Shown here: positions 7,919 to 18,043 of the stretch, piece by piece
How positions within the stretch are numbered: the stretch's first letter is position 1
Layout of the letters: every line of letters begins with the position of its first letter
DNA from: an uncultured Draconibacterium sp.
GTDB taxonomy: Bacteria > Bacteroidota > Bacteroidia > Bacteroidales > Prolixibacteraceae
DNA length: 64,000 nucleotides
NCBI RefSeq assembly: GCF_963676815.1
Contig: NZ_OY781365.1
Span: 682,001-746,000 of the forward strand
Reading direction: 5' to 3'
Program-made: the position numbers and the translations under genes
The notes under the pieces: model-generated
Seen by the model: the letters and a program-made list of their open reading frames with translations, nothing else
The model's database searches: none
What the model was told of the DNA's origin: nothing

Positions 7919-10282
7919 TTACAAAGAGAAACTATTATTTCCACCCTTCAATGTGTATGTAGTTCCTTTCCAAATAAAAGTCCCTGAAATAGTAAGAGGA
8001 ATATCAATATTGATTTCCCATTTATTTCCAGTGAGTTCATATTTCACCGCGATCTTTCCATTGGGATGTGGCATTTCTCCGCTAACATTGTTAAGTTCCC
8101 CCAGATGAGGTTCAATTTTTATTGATGAGAAACCGGGTGCATCACTATCGATTCCCAATACAGTTCTGTAAAATTCGATATTTGGGCTGCTTGACCATGC
8201 ATGACACTCCGAACGTGTATATTCCAGATTCGATGTTTCGGGCCAGGTTGTCAAACCTTCTTTCATTGCGTTGCGCCAAACATCCAGCCATTCCATGTAA
8301 TCGTCTCCCATACCTCCTTTTACAAGCGCCTGAAATAGATAATAACTAAAATAGAGCGTACATTGAGTAAGAGATTTATCCATTAGCAAGCTATTGCAAA
8401 TCGGTTTCAAATTATCATCATCAACAAGGCCGGTTAAAATCGCCAATGCGTTGGCATGTTGCGAAAAATGTTTCTTTTCCTTCGTATCGGAGAACAAATT
8501 TCTGGATGAATCCCAATATTTTTTCAGTATGGTTTCTTTCAAAAGTTCTGCCTTTTGTTCGTAAATCTCGGCATAAGCAGGCATTCCAAGTTTCGACTCC
8601 AGCGTTGCTGCCCATTGATAAGCCCAAAACAATTGCATATCAATAATGGCAGAGCTCCCGTCAGGTCCTTTCGGAGAAATACCGATCATCCAGCCATCGC
8701 CATTTGCCCAGTCTACAAAATTCCAGTAAGGTGTATCTTTTAACGATCCATCTTCCTGTTGGTATTTGCTAAAAAAATCAAGAATTGCTCGTGTCCCGGC
8801 AAGTTTCTCCTTAACAAATTCAGCGTCCGAACGATACATCCAGTAGTCGTGCAACATACCAATGTACCAAAGCGAAAAGGTTGAAATTACCTGTGTGCCT
8901 TTCGATGGATAGCGGCTTAAGGTAACACCTTCGGATAATCGAGAATGATCCATTAAAGTTAGCGCATTTCTTGCCAACCGATCGTCGCTACTGTTGTAAT
9001 ATGTAATCATCGCCTGAATGCGGGTATCACCGATATATTGCAGTTGTTCGTAATACGGACAATCCCAGTACGAGTCCATTGCACAAAGCCGGGCAGTGCG
9101 CCAGCCGATATCGAGGATTTTATTTATTTCATCATTCTCTGTATTGAAAACCGCCTCTTGCTGAAAAGGATAGCCGGTAAATGTGCCATAAATATCAGTA
9201 ATGATTAGCGGCTCATCTTCGGTTTGTACCGTAAGCTGAATATATCGAAACGTTCTCCAGTAAAGAGTCGTGTAGTTTTGTCCCTCTCGTCCATTGGAAA
9301 TCAGACTATCTCTCCGGCCATAGAAAATTTTTCCATCCACCTCATTTCTGTTACTTTTTCGCGCACCAAAATCAGTAAATTCATCCATCAATGTTTCGGC
9401 GTATTTAATGCTAATTTGTGCATTTTTTCCTTTATCAAAGTTCAGGGTCAAATAGGCATTCGTAAGGTAGGTTTGATCAAGCAACATAGTTACTTTTGAA
9501 TGTGCCGGAATGGTTATTGCCATTTCAGTTTCGGGGAAACCTGCGGGGGCCTTCATCCCTTCAATTTTTCGCAAACTTTTTATGCGATCGTATTTCAATT
9601 CCATCTGAGGTAAAGTTGACGGAACGAGCATCCAGCCAGATCCATCCCATTCGCCTTTTAATAAAGACTGGGTAAGATTTCTTGCATTTGGCCACTTACT
9701 ATCATCCAGAGAAGGATCATTCCAATCTAATATGCTTTTATGCATATCTACCATTTCGCCGGTACTGGCACAAAAGATACTTGGTGCTGCGCTGTATCCC
9801 CTGTCTTGCATGCATTTCCAGCTGTTGTTGGTATTTAGTATTTCCTCTTTTTTAGTGTCGCCCTGTAAAATGAAACCGGTTCGGATACTGACCTGTGCTT
9901 CAGGGCGTAACTCTCCTTCATTCCAGACTAAAGCCGCAACATTGTTTTTACCGGAATTGAGGTAAGGTGCGATATCGAGCGTTTCGTAATTCCAGTAGTA
10001 AATATCACCCCGAGCAGGCCCCAGCGAAACCAATTCGCCATTAACAAAAAGTTTATACCGATTATCTGCCGAAACATGTATGATAAATCTTTCCGGCTTT
10101 TTATCCAGGTTAATATTCTTTCTGAAATAGTAAATTCCGTAGGCATTCCCATCCACACCATTGGCTTCAATCCAGTTTGCATTCCAATTCTCTCTTTCGT
10201 TTGCGGAGTTTAAAGTCCGGGAATACAATTGTCCGGGAATCATACTCATTAGAACCAAGGCAAGAATAAAAATATTTCTCAT
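7919..10282 (-). CDS. Alpha-L-rhamnosidase-like protein (GH78 type)
   Basis: A secreted 787-residue protein with signal peptide MRNIFILALVLMSMIPGQLYS. N-terminal beta-sandwich domains (about 30-370) precede an (alpha/alpha)6 barrel. The signature DCPYYEQLQYIGDTR at about 407-421 matches the GH78 segment containing the general acid, making Glu412 the candidate. ECHAWSSSPN near the C-terminus matches the other conserved GH78 strip. GH78 enzymes invert and release terminal alpha-L-rhamnose. The 117-base gap after it, before GH2, holds a weak 7-base hairpin (7868-7886). Its presence suggests the island's glycan is not a plain mannan. Related families share the fold, so the exact sugar is uncertain. 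Confidence 0.82.
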   Translation of the reverse strand: MRNIFILALVLMSMIPGQLYSRTLNSANERENWNANWIEANGVDGNAYGIYYFRKNINLDKKPERFIIHVSADNRYKLFVNGELVSLGPARGDIYYWNYETLDIAPYLNSGKNNVAALVWNEGELRPEAQVSIRTGFILQGDTKKEEILNTNNSWKCMQDRGYSAAPSIFCASTGEMVDMHKSILDWNDPSLDDSKWPNARNLTQSLLKGEWDGSGWMLVPSTLPQMELKYDRIKSLRKIEGMKAPAGFPETEMAITIPAHSKVTMLLDQTYLTNAYLTLNFDKGKNAQISIKYAETLMDEFTDFGARKSNRNEVDGKIFYGRRDSLISNGREGQNYTTLYWRTFRYIQLTVQTEDEPLIITDIYGTFTGYPFQQEAVFNTENDEINKILDIGWRTARLCAMDSYWDCPYYEQLQYIGDTRIQAMITYYNSSDDRLARNALTLMDHSRLSEGVTLSRYPSKGTQVISTFSLWYIGMLHDYWMYRSDAEFVKEKLAGTRAILDFFSKYQQEDGSLKDTPYWNFVDWANGDGWMIGISPKGPDGSSAIIDMQLFWAYQWAATLESKLGMPAYAEIYEQKAELLKETILKKYWDSSRNLFSDTKEKKHFSQHANALAILTGLVDDDNLKPICNSLLMDKSLTQCTLYFSYYLFQALVKGGMGDDYMEWLDVWRNAMKEGLTTWPETSNLEYTRSECHAWSSSPNIEFYRTVLGIDSDAPGFSSIKIEPHLGELNNVSGEMPHPNGKIAVKYELTGNKWEINIDIPLTISGTFIWKGTTYTLKGGNNSFSL

Positions 10283-10312
10283 AATAGTTTCTGATTATAT
10301 CGGTTAGTTCGA

Positions 10313-11143
10313 TTATTCTTGTTTTGCTTTTTCAAAAAAGTGATGAAAAAATACCGATTGGAAAGCAATTGAATTTGCCCAATATTCCCAAGTATGACCA
10401 CCGGGTCTTGCAGTAAAATCGTGCGGAATATTTCGCTCAGCCAACTTTTCATGAAGCTTACAATTTACACCGTAAAAGAAATCTTCTGTTCCGCAATCGA
10501 AAGTTATTTTGAGGGCATTGGGCTCTAATTTGTATACAAGATTTATTACTGTATTTTTCTCCCAGTTTTCAGGATTGTCAGCATAGGCACCCAATCTTTC
10601 TGAAAGTCCCCAATTCTTTGGAAACGGACGGATATCAACGCCGCCGCTCATGCTACCAGCAGCTCCATACACATCCTGATGACGAAAAGCAAGGTACAAT
10701 GCTCCGTGCCCGCCCATGCTTAATCCGGTAATTGCGCGTCCTTCGCGCGACCCTCTTGTACTGTACTTCTTATCTACCCAATTGATAAGTTCATCGGCAA
10801 TATAGGTTTCATATTTCCAGTTGTTATCTACGGGACTATCAAAGTACCAACTTGAATACCCTCCATCGGGGCAAACAATTATAAATTGATATAAATCGGC
10901 GTAATCCTTTATTTGAGGAACTTTTGTAATCCAGTCCTTTTGGTTTCCACTGTATCCATGCAACAGATACAGAACAGGGTAATGCTCAAGAGCCGTGTAT
11001 CCTTCGGGCGTAATAACAACCACCCCTATTTCTTTATCCATTGTTTGACTGTAGGTTGTTGCTTTTTTTACCTCGGCAGCACCTGCCGAAAGAACAATAC
11101 AAAAACTGGTAACAACTAAAATTAACAACATGAACTTCTTCAT
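10313..11143 (-). CDS. Secreted alpha/beta-hydrolase, putative esterase (esterase D family)
   Basis: A 276-residue protein with signal peptide MKKFMLLILVVTSFCIVLSAGA. The fold is that of the esterase D / feruloyl- and acetyl-esterase group. It has the oxyanion strip YLLHGYSG (about 59-66), nucleophile Ser142 in GLSMGG, an acid in FDCGTEDFF and catalytic His in GGHTWEYW. It lies 26 bases after the SASA acetylesterase and 30 before the GH78-like gene, so it probably removes ester groups (acetyl or aromatic acyl) from the same glycan. Substrate is inferred from context only. Confidence 0.88.
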   Translation of the reverse strand: MKKFMLLILVVTSFCIVLSAGAAEVKKATTYSQTMDKEIGVVVITPEGYTALEHYPVLYLLHGYSGNQKDWITKVPQIKDYADLYQFIIVCPDGGYSSWYFDSPVDNNWKYETYIADELINWVDKKYSTRGSREGRAITGLSMGGHGALYLAFRHQDVYGAAGSMSGGVDIRPFPKNWGLSERLGAYADNPENWEKNTVINLVYKLEPNALKITFDCGTEDFFYGVNCKLHEKLAERNIPHDFTARPGGHTWEYWANSIAFQSVFFHHFFEKAKQE

Positions 11144-11169
11144 AACAATATCTTTTTCCGTTATTCTGT

Positions 11170-13110
11170 TTACTCCGGTTCTGTAATGCCTTTCCAGCTA
11201 TCTGTCCGGAAAGGAGAAGCAAGCAAACCATCGCTGTTGATAAGGTTTATTTCAATTGGATTATTGGCCCAACCGTAGCGCACGGCCACCGGATTTTTTA
11301 CTTCATCGCTCCATACAATTACTTTATCATTCGATATGTAGGCTTGTGCCCAATGAAACACTTGATCTTCACCGGCAATTACAAATCCATTTAGATAGCC
11401 ATATTTGTTTTTATCCCGGGTAGAAAGTCCGTTACCCTTTTGCGAAAAAGAAAGGATCATTCTGGTTCCGGCTTTTTCCATTTTTTCAAATACAGGTCCC
11501 GAAGGCAACACATTTTCTCCATAAGCCACATTAAGTGCGGTGTGAGCCAACCTGAAACCAACATCTTTTTTGTTTCTGGGATGAATATCGAAAGCTTCGC
11601 CAATATCAGTAATAACTGCTTGACCTGTTTTTGGTAGAGACAGTGTCATGTTTTGAGCTTCGCGCAACTCGGCCCATTCACTTTCCAATGGTTGCTCATC
11701 AACTGCCATAAAACTGGCCAACTGTACCCATAAGAAAGGAAAATCGTAGCCCCACTGTTTTCTCCAATCGCTAATTAGATTTGGGAATAATTTGCGGTAC
11801 CGATAAGCTTCGCCGGCATTGTTTTCGCCCTGATACCAGATGACTCCTTTTATTCCAATTCCAACCATCGGATGAATCATTCCATTGTACAATAATGAAG
11901 CAAAACCATTTGGACTGGTACCGGCAGAATTAAATCCGTATTCTGAACTTAATACCGAAGGTTTATAATCCCACTGTCCTGCCAATGGATATTTTGTTCC
12001 ATTTACCTCCAAATAGAGTTGCTCAGCTTCTCCAAACATTCCCCCGTTAGTGTCGGTATCTTTTACACGTACAATAATTGTGTTCTTACCGGCTCTTAAA
12101 ATTCCTTTTTTTATCTCGTATTTTCTATTGGCCAGCCACAAATCAATTGAACCTACTTTTTCACCATTAATCCATGTAATATCTTCATCGTCGATTCCAC
12201 CCAATTGAATGGTGCCAACCGCTCCTTCTGCATTAGCCGGCAATTCAATTTCCTTTCGAAACCATATAATTCCATCTTCGTTTCCTAAATCTCCGTCCCA
12301 GATTTTTGGTACTTCCATTTTTGTCCAACTTTTTACCTTGGTTTCCGGATCGTACCATTTCTTCGCTAATGCAGGATCATCATTCATTGCTGCCTTAAAG
12401 CGGTCGATATCTTCTGAAGTAAAACCAGCGGCCTTTTCAAGTGTTTTTCCTTTAAATGAGGCATATTCGTCGTTGTTCATCGACGCTTCCCAGCTTGTCC
12501 AGGGTTCAATATCTGTTCCGCCCCACGACGAGTGAATCAATCCAACCGGAACATCAAGATCTTCCTGTAATTTTTTACCGAAAAAATATCCAACGGCTGA
12601 AAAATGGGCTGATGTTGACGGATTACATTCCACCCAGTAAGTCTCGCCGATATCATATTTCTCTTTTGTTTGAATTGACTTTGGTACTGTCAGAAAGCGG
12701 ATTTTTGAATTTTCTGAGTTTTTTATCGCCTCATCGGCCGTTAAGTCACCATCTAAATTAAATTCCATATTCGACTGGCCACTGCAAATCCAAACATCTC
12801 CAATCAAGATATTCTTCAATACAATCGTATTCTCCTTTCCGGCAATTGTCATTTCAAACGGACCACCATGCTTCATTGCAGGTAGTTCTATCAACCAGCT
12901 ACCGTCTTTCGAGGCACTAACTGTTTCTTCAACACCGTTAAAAGAAATAGTTACTGCTTCCTTTTTGTCGGCCTCTCCCCAGATTTTAATTACCCCGTTA
13001 CGTTGCAATACCATATTATCGGAAAAGAAATGTGGCACACTTACTTTTGCTTCAGCGGCAACTGCACACAAGAAAACAACTAGTGCCAAACACGTTTTTT
13101 GAATGTTCAT
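11170..13110 (-). CDS. SASA-family carbohydrate acetylesterase (sialate O-acetylesterase-like)
   Basis: A secreted O-acetylesterase of about 646 residues. The SASA domain is clear from GDVWICSGQSNMEF (nucleophile Ser in GQSN), GLIHSSWGGT, GVIWYQGEN and DIHPRNK with the catalytic Asp/His. A beta-sandwich insert (about 290-380) is usual for this family. The frame opens at a TTG at 13137 inside the U-tract of the preceding terminator, so ATG 13110 (MNIQKTCLALVVFLCAVAAEA, a signal peptide) is the start. SASA enzymes in PULs commonly deacetylate plant, algal or fungal polysaccharides. No sialic-acid genes are present, so the name should not be taken literally. It sits after a terminator that separates it from the SusC/D genes. 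Confidence 0.9.
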   Translation of the reverse strand: MNIQKTCLALVVFLCAVAAEAKVSVPHFFSDNMVLQRNGVIKIWGEADKKEAVTISFNGVEETVSASKDGSWLIELPAMKHGGPFEMTIAGKENTIVLKNILIGDVWICSGQSNMEFNLDGDLTADEAIKNSENSKIRFLTVPKSIQTKEKYDIGETYWVECNPSTSAHFSAVGYFFGKKLQEDLDVPVGLIHSSWGGTDIEPWTSWEASMNNDEYASFKGKTLEKAAGFTSEDIDRFKAAMNDDPALAKKWYDPETKVKSWTKMEVPKIWDGDLGNEDGIIWFRKEIELPANAEGAVGTIQLGGIDDEDITWINGEKVGSIDLWLANRKYEIKKGILRAGKNTIIVRVKDTDTNGGMFGEAEQLYLEVNGTKYPLAGQWDYKPSVLSSEYGFNSAGTSPNGFASLLYNGMIHPMVGIGIKGVIWYQGENNAGEAYRYRKLFPNLISDWRKQWGYDFPFLWVQLASFMAVDEQPLESEWAELREAQNMTLSLPKTGQAVITDIGEAFDIHPRNKKDVGFRLAHTALNVAYGENVLPSGPVFEKMEKAGTRMILSFSQKGNGLSTRDKNKYGYLNGFVIAGEDQVFHWAQAYISNDKVIVWSDEVKNPVAVRYGWANNPIEINLINSDGLLASPFRTDSWKGITEPE

Positions 13111-13135
13111 TTTGAAATGGATATTATTTTTAATC

Positions 13136-13175
13136 AAAAAAAGGAGTGTTCCTGCGCATCCGCAGGAACATCTCC
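13136..13175 (-). terminator. Rho-independent terminator/attenuator between SusC and the acetylesterase
   Basis: On the minus strand a stem of GGAGATGTTCCTGCG with CGCAGGAACACTCC around loop GATG (13157-13160 on plus) is followed by a run of T residues. It would end or reduce transcription after the binding/import genes and before the distal enzymes. Confidence 0.8.
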
Positions 13176-13198
13176 ATACTAAACTAAACTATGTAAAA

Positions 13199-16100
13199 TT
13201 AAAATGTAATCTGCAATCCTAAATTCACAACGCGCTGATTCATATAAGCATCACCAGCGGTATTTGTTGAAATTTCCGGATCCTGCTGATACTTATCGTA
13301 GCTTGTCCATGTGAACAGGTTATAAGCATTCACATATAACCTTGCACTGTTCAAATTAAAGGGCAACACACGCTGAGGTATCTGGTAACCCAGATCAACC
13401 GTTTTCAAACGCATATACCAGGCATCAACCAGCCAAAAATCTGACATATAAGCCGATCCGCTATTTACAGTTGTCGGATTACTTGTTAACCTTGGGAAAG
13501 TTGCTGTTTCGGCTGTCTCCGGTGTCCAACGGTCGAGGTGAATCGGCTGGAACTGACTTTTAAATGGCTCAATTCCGGTACCCACTACACTGAAACTGTA
13601 GTTGAAAGATCCCTGAAACAATACGTTAACAGTGAATCCTTTAAAATAGCCTCCCAACGACCATCCAAGTGTGGTATTCGGAAGGTTTGGTTTTCCAATT
13701 GGTCCACGATCGAAGTTATCAATCACTCCATCCTCATTTAAGTCTGCATATTTCAAGTCTCCGGCCTGAACAGGAACATCATTTAGAGGAGTAGCTACAT
13801 CATTATCCGGATTATTATCATTCAACATATCAATATCGTCCTGACTGTAGAATCCGACAAATGTATAACCAAACGGCTGGCCAATTGGGCGACCTGTTTC
13901 CTGTAACCATGGATAAGCCTGTTCTGCTTCAGCTTTGTATAACACTTTGTTTTTTGCATACGAGAACACAAAACTGGTATTGAAGTGAAAATCTTTAAAG
14001 ATTTTGGTTTGAAAATCGATCTTTCCATCAAATCCACGATTCTCGGTTTCTGCAATGTTCGATGGAGAAATTCCGATACCCAAAATAGCAGGAACATCTT
14101 GTTTGGTAACTAACTGATCAAACCGATAATCGTAGAAATAATCAATGGTAAGCGATACCTTATCGAACAAGTTAGCATCGATACCAACATCAAATTTTCG
14201 GGCTTTCTCCCAGGTAACATTGTCGTTACCTAAACTTCCTTCGTATACATTAGGGTAAGCAGCTGCCCAAACACTTTCTCCAAAATTATAACCGTAGCCG
14301 GTTTGGTAAACCTGGCGGTATAAATAACGATTTCCAGGAGCTACATCGGAACCTACTAAACCGTATGAAGCCCTGATTTTAAACAGTTGTACATTGGAGA
14401 ATGCATCCTTAAAAAACGGCTCTTCCGAGATCGCATATCCAACGCCAACAGCAGGGAAGAAACCAAAACGATTGTCGCTGCCAAACCTATCGGTACCGTT
14501 ATAAGCTCCGTTAAAATCGATCAGGTATTTATCGCGGTAATTGTAGCTAACTTTTGCAGTATACCCTTCAAAGTTTGCCGGAACATTAGATTTCGATGTT
14601 CTACTTTGGCGGTTATATAACAGCATAACATTCAAATTATGATCGAAAAGAATTTGTTTATCGTAGCGTAAAAATGCCTGGATATTCAAATCTTTTTCAA
14701 ACCTGTTCTGAGAACCTAATACAGCATAACTACCATAAGCATATTGTCCTCTCGGATCGATACTGTAACTGTCATTCACCGCATCATAATGATAAGTTGG
14801 GAAAGAACTTCTGAAAACCTGGCGGTTGTTTTCTTCAATACTTGAAAAGGCAACTCTACCCGAAGCTTCCAAACCTTTAACTAAAAAGTCAAGCTTTTGT
14901 GTAGCACCGAAAAGGACATTATAATCAGATCGGCGAATACGCTCGTAACCACCGTTAGCAATGCGTGCGTTTAAGGTTGGCAGTTTCTCATCAGTATCAT
15001 ACGCATATGAATAAGTACCATTCGGGTTCATAACCGGCGACGAATACGGGTGTATTTTCGAGAAATTATAAATTTCTCCAACAACATTTTGCCCACGTGG
15101 CTGGTTTATGTTTCCGAAACGAGAAGTAATATCGAGCCTTAATTTAAGCGTATTGGTTACATCAAAGTCGAGGTTTGTACGGTAGTCGAACCTTCGGTAA
15201 AAGTAGTTACTGTTTACTTCGTTATACGGATCGTTGAAATCCTCAATCAATCCATTTTGAGTAAATGCACCACCCGAGATAAAATACTTCAACCGTTCAG
15301 TACCACCCGAAAAATCGATATTCGCATTGTGCTGAAAAGCCACTTTCTTAAAAATTTCGTCGTACCAGTCTACATCAGGGTGTCCGTAAGGATCTTCTCC
15401 ACTTTGGAACAAATCAAGGTCCTCCTGCGAGAACTGTGGCTGAAGTCCATCATTTGCATAAGCTTCGTTTACCAACTTTGCTGTTTGGTACGAATTCAAG
15501 AACTTAGGCTTTCGAACAGGTGTCTGAATACCACTTTCAACCCTTAAATTTACTTTCGGTTTTCCTTCTTTACCGCGGCGTGTTTTTACAACCAACACAC
15601 CATTCGCACCTTTAATACCGTATACTGCAGTTGTAGAAGCATCTTTTAAGATCGAGATACTTTCAATTTCATTCACATTTATCTGCGACAGCTGATCAAA
15701 TGAATACTGAACATCATCCACGATAATAAGCGGTTGGTTCCCTTCAGCATTTAACGAACTTGCACCACGAATAAAAAAGTCGGATGCATCTTTACCGGGT
15801 TGTCCCGATCTTTGTTGCGTAAAGAATCCCGGCATTTTTCCATACAGGGCATTCTGCACACTTGATGTTGGAATGGTTTTTAACTCCCTTGCCTGAATGG
15901 CACTAACAGATCCGGTACTGGTAATCCTTTTGGTTTCACCGTAACCAACAACTACAACTTCATCAAGGTCGGTTAAATCCGGAGCCAAAACAACATCTAA
16001 AACCGTTTCACCGGTTACGATCATCTCTTCCTTCTTAAACCCGATAAATGAATAGATTAGTTTCTCTCCTGTTTTGACTGAAATTTGATATTTCCCGTCA

Positions 16101-16267
16101 AAATCCGTTGTTGTTCCAATGGTAGTTCCGTCAATAACAACATTTACGCCGGGCAGTAACTCCCCATCGGATGATGATACAATTCCGCTAACAGTAATTT
16201 GCTGAGCCAGAACCACTTGAAAGAATTGTATACTTATTAGTAGTAATAATAATTTTTTCATATTCAA
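13199..16267 (-). CDS. SusC/RagA-like TonB-dependent outer-membrane transporter (island, second copy)
   Basis: A 1,022-residue outer-membrane glycan importer. Signal peptide (about 1-22, ending VVLAQQ), a carboxypeptidase-regulatory-like domain (about 24-105, ISGFKKEE-type end), a SusC-family strip EVVVVGYGETKR, then a plug with ANGVLVVKTRRGKEGK and a long beta-barrel ending in VVNLGLQITF. It lacks the N-terminal STN domain, so it should not signal through FecR. It follows SusD (16296-18020) by 28 bases but has no SusD after it, which is unusual because SusC normally precedes its partner. It is the last gene before a terminator. Confidence 0.95.
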   Translation of the reverse strand: MNMKKLLLLLISIQFFQVVLAQQITVSGIVSSSDGELLPGVNVVIDGTTIGTTTDFDGKYQISVKTGEKLIYSFIGFKKEEMIVTGETVLDVVLAPDLTDLDEVVVVGYGETKRITSTGSVSAIQARELKTIPTSSVQNALYGKMPGFFTQQRSGQPGKDASDFFIRGASSLNAEGNQPLIIVDDVQYSFDQLSQINVNEIESISILKDASTTAVYGIKGANGVLVVKTRRGKEGKPKVNLRVESGIQTPVRKPKFLNSYQTAKLVNEAYANDGLQPQFSQEDLDLFQSGEDPYGHPDVDWYDEIFKKVAFQHNANIDFSGGTERLKYFISGGAFTQNGLIEDFNDPYNEVNSNYFYRRFDYRTNLDFDVTNTLKLRLDITSRFGNINQPRGQNVVGEIYNFSKIHPYSSPVMNPNGTYSYAYDTDEKLPTLNARIANGGYERIRRSDYNVLFGATQKLDFLVKGLEASGRVAFSSIEENNRQVFRSSFPTYHYDAVNDSYSIDPRGQYAYGSYAVLGSQNRFEKDLNIQAFLRYDKQILFDHNLNVMLLYNRQSRTSKSNVPANFEGYTAKVSYNYRDKYLIDFNGAYNGTDRFGSDNRFGFFPAVGVGYAISEEPFFKDAFSNVQLFKIRASYGLVGSDVAPGNRYLYRQVYQTGYGYNFGESVWAAAYPNVYEGSLGNDNVTWEKARKFDVGIDANLFDKVSLTIDYFYDYRFDQLVTKQDVPAILGIGISPSNIAETENRGFDGKIDFQTKIFKDFHFNTSFVFSYAKNKVLYKAEAEQAYPWLQETGRPIGQPFGYTFVGFYSQDDIDMLNDNNPDNDVATPLNDVPVQAGDLKYADLNEDGVIDNFDRGPIGKPNLPNTTLGWSLGGYFKGFTVNVLFQGSFNYSFSVVGTGIEPFKSQFQPIHLDRWTPETAETATFPRLTSNPTTVNSGSAYMSDFWLVDAWYMRLKTVDLGYQIPQRVLPFNLNSARLYVNAYNLFTWTSYDKYQQDPEISTNTAGDAYMNQRVVNLGLQITF

Positions 16268-16295
16268 TAAATTGACATTTATATTGTTATTGTGA

Positions 16296-18020
16296 TCACT
16301 CCCAGCCTGGATTTTGAACCATATTCTGGTTTTTAATCACCTCTGAATAAGGAATTGGATATAAATATTGCCGCTCCTGGAAAGTGGTTGACAATACATC
16401 CACGAAGTTTGGAATCATAGCACCACCACTTTTAATGATAACTAATCCTTCAACAGGCTCATTAAACACTTCTTCAGCAATCTTCCATCTCCTTATATCC
16501 CAGTACCGGTGCTCTTCAAAAGCCAACTCAATTCTTCTTTCGTTCTGTATGATGGCACGCATTTCCTCTGTGCTCATTCCCGGAGTTAGTCCGTACATTC
16601 CATCGTTACCGGACTCAATACCTGCTCTTGCTCTCAGGTCTTTTATTACCTGGTAAACTTCATCTGTTGCACCTGCACATTCATTCTGAGCTTCCGCAAA
16701 ATTCAACAGCACCTCCGCGTAACGAAATGAAATCCAGTTATGTCGAACATCATAGTAATTAGCCTCATTTTCAAAAGGCCCCATGAATTTTCGCAAATAG
16801 TAACTGGTTTTTGTTTTCTGCGTTGCTCCGTCAGGATTATTTACTCCTCCGTCGAAAGTTTCTAAAGAAGTATTTAACCAGGATGCTCCGTTATGCAGCA
16901 CGGTTTTCTTTAAACGCGGATCGCGGTTCTGATACATTGCTGAGGGATCATACCTGTATGCTGATGAAGTATCAGTAATTGACCTACCATCGAGCATCGG
17001 AAAGGCATCAACCAGGTTTTGAGATGGACTTGTCCTTCCGTTACCAAGATTTTGGCTGCTAAAACCAACTGGTCCGTTTGTTGTTTCAATGCTACGGCCG
17101 TTGCCCCCCTGACGGAAAAATATAATTTCCCGGTTGGCGTCTTCAATAAATACTTTATCAAACTCAGGTAACAATTGAAAATAGCTGTTATTGTCGATAA
17201 AGGATTTTGCAGCATCGGCAGCCAGTTTCCATCTGTCGGCACTGTAGTCAGTATAACCTGTTAATGGATTGGTTGCATTAATATTTCCTCCGTTAAACAA
17301 AGGACTTGCAGCATAAAGCAGCACTCTTGCTTTTAAAGCCAAGGCCGCTTCGCGTGTAACAACGTGCCCTTTTGTAGACAAGTCGGCAATCGGAGCAGTT
17401 CTTAAGCTATCTTTAATGGCATCAAGCTCGCTTACAATGTACTCAACACATTCTTCGAAGGTATTACGAGGTAACTCAATATCTTCTCCCAACTGATAAA
17501 CATGATCACCTAAAACAGGCACACCTCCGTAACGTTTGATTAATTCGAAATAGTGAAGTGCACGAATAAAACGAGCCTCACTTTTCCATGCTCTGTTTAG
17601 CGGCTGCCCATCATTAAAAGTATCCATCAAAGGAACTTTATCAATATTCGTTATGAACGTAGTAGCCGTTCTTATTCCCTCGTAATACTGGTTCCATCGC
17701 ATATCGGAACCAATCTGGCTTGCCGATGTATATTGTCCGGTAGCCAGTTTATAAACATCATTTTCTGTTAACGATGATGATATTGCATCATCGGTTGCGG
17801 CATCGAGATAATCGCCTCCAACACGGTTGTGTCCATTCTGCATTTGAGAATAAACCGAGTTTAGATATTGGTGAGCCTGAACGCCCAGCGAATCGGTTTC
17901 GGAAAATACAAAGTCCAGCGTGAACTGCTCCAAAGGAACAGACTCATAATCATCTGTACATGAAGTATTCAAAAGTGCCAAACCAACTCCCAACATCAGA
18001 ATATATTTTTTAATTTTCAT
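16296..18020 (-). CDS. SusD/RagB-like surface glycan-binding lipoprotein (island)
   Basis: A 574-residue SusD-family lipoprotein that lies over a SusC barrel and captures glycan. Lipobox LLNTSC with Cys21. The N-terminal SusD-like region (TPR-like helices) and the C-terminal RagB strips FRYAEVLLNFAEAQNE, IIQNERRIELAFEEHRYWDIRRWK and a final YLYPIPYSEVIKNQNMVQNPGW are all present. It begins 23 bases after the SusC at 18044-21172, so it most simply pairs with that transporter, but another SusC follows 28 bases on. Pairing is therefore ambiguous. Confidence 0.95.
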   Translation of the reverse strand: MKIKKYILMLGVGLALLNTSCTDDYESVPLEQFTLDFVFSETDSLGVQAHQYLNSVYSQMQNGHNRVGGDYLDAATDDAISSSLTENDVYKLATGQYTSASQIGSDMRWNQYYEGIRTATTFITNIDKVPLMDTFNDGQPLNRAWKSEARFIRALHYFELIKRYGGVPVLGDHVYQLGEDIELPRNTFEECVEYIVSELDAIKDSLRTAPIADLSTKGHVVTREAALALKARVLLYAASPLFNGGNINATNPLTGYTDYSADRWKLAADAAKSFIDNNSYFQLLPEFDKVFIEDANREIIFFRQGGNGRSIETTNGPVGFSSQNLGNGRTSPSQNLVDAFPMLDGRSITDTSSAYRYDPSAMYQNRDPRLKKTVLHNGASWLNTSLETFDGGVNNPDGATQKTKTSYYLRKFMGPFENEANYYDVRHNWISFRYAEVLLNFAEAQNECAGATDEVYQVIKDLRARAGIESGNDGMYGLTPGMSTEEMRAIIQNERRIELAFEEHRYWDIRRWKIAEEVFNEPVEGLVIIKSGGAMIPNFVDVLSTTFQERQYLYPIPYSEVIKNQNMVQNPGWE

Positions 18021-18043
18021 TACTTACAATTTTTAAGTTTATG

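Noticed and set aside
11170..13110. Sialic-acid use inferred from a sialate O-acetylesterase name
   Set aside because: There is no sialidase, NanA or sialic transporter in the window. SASA enzymes in PULs commonly act on other acetylated glycans.
13111..13137. TTG start for the SASA esterase
   Set aside because: It lies in the U-tract of the terminator; ATG 13110 begins at the signal peptide.
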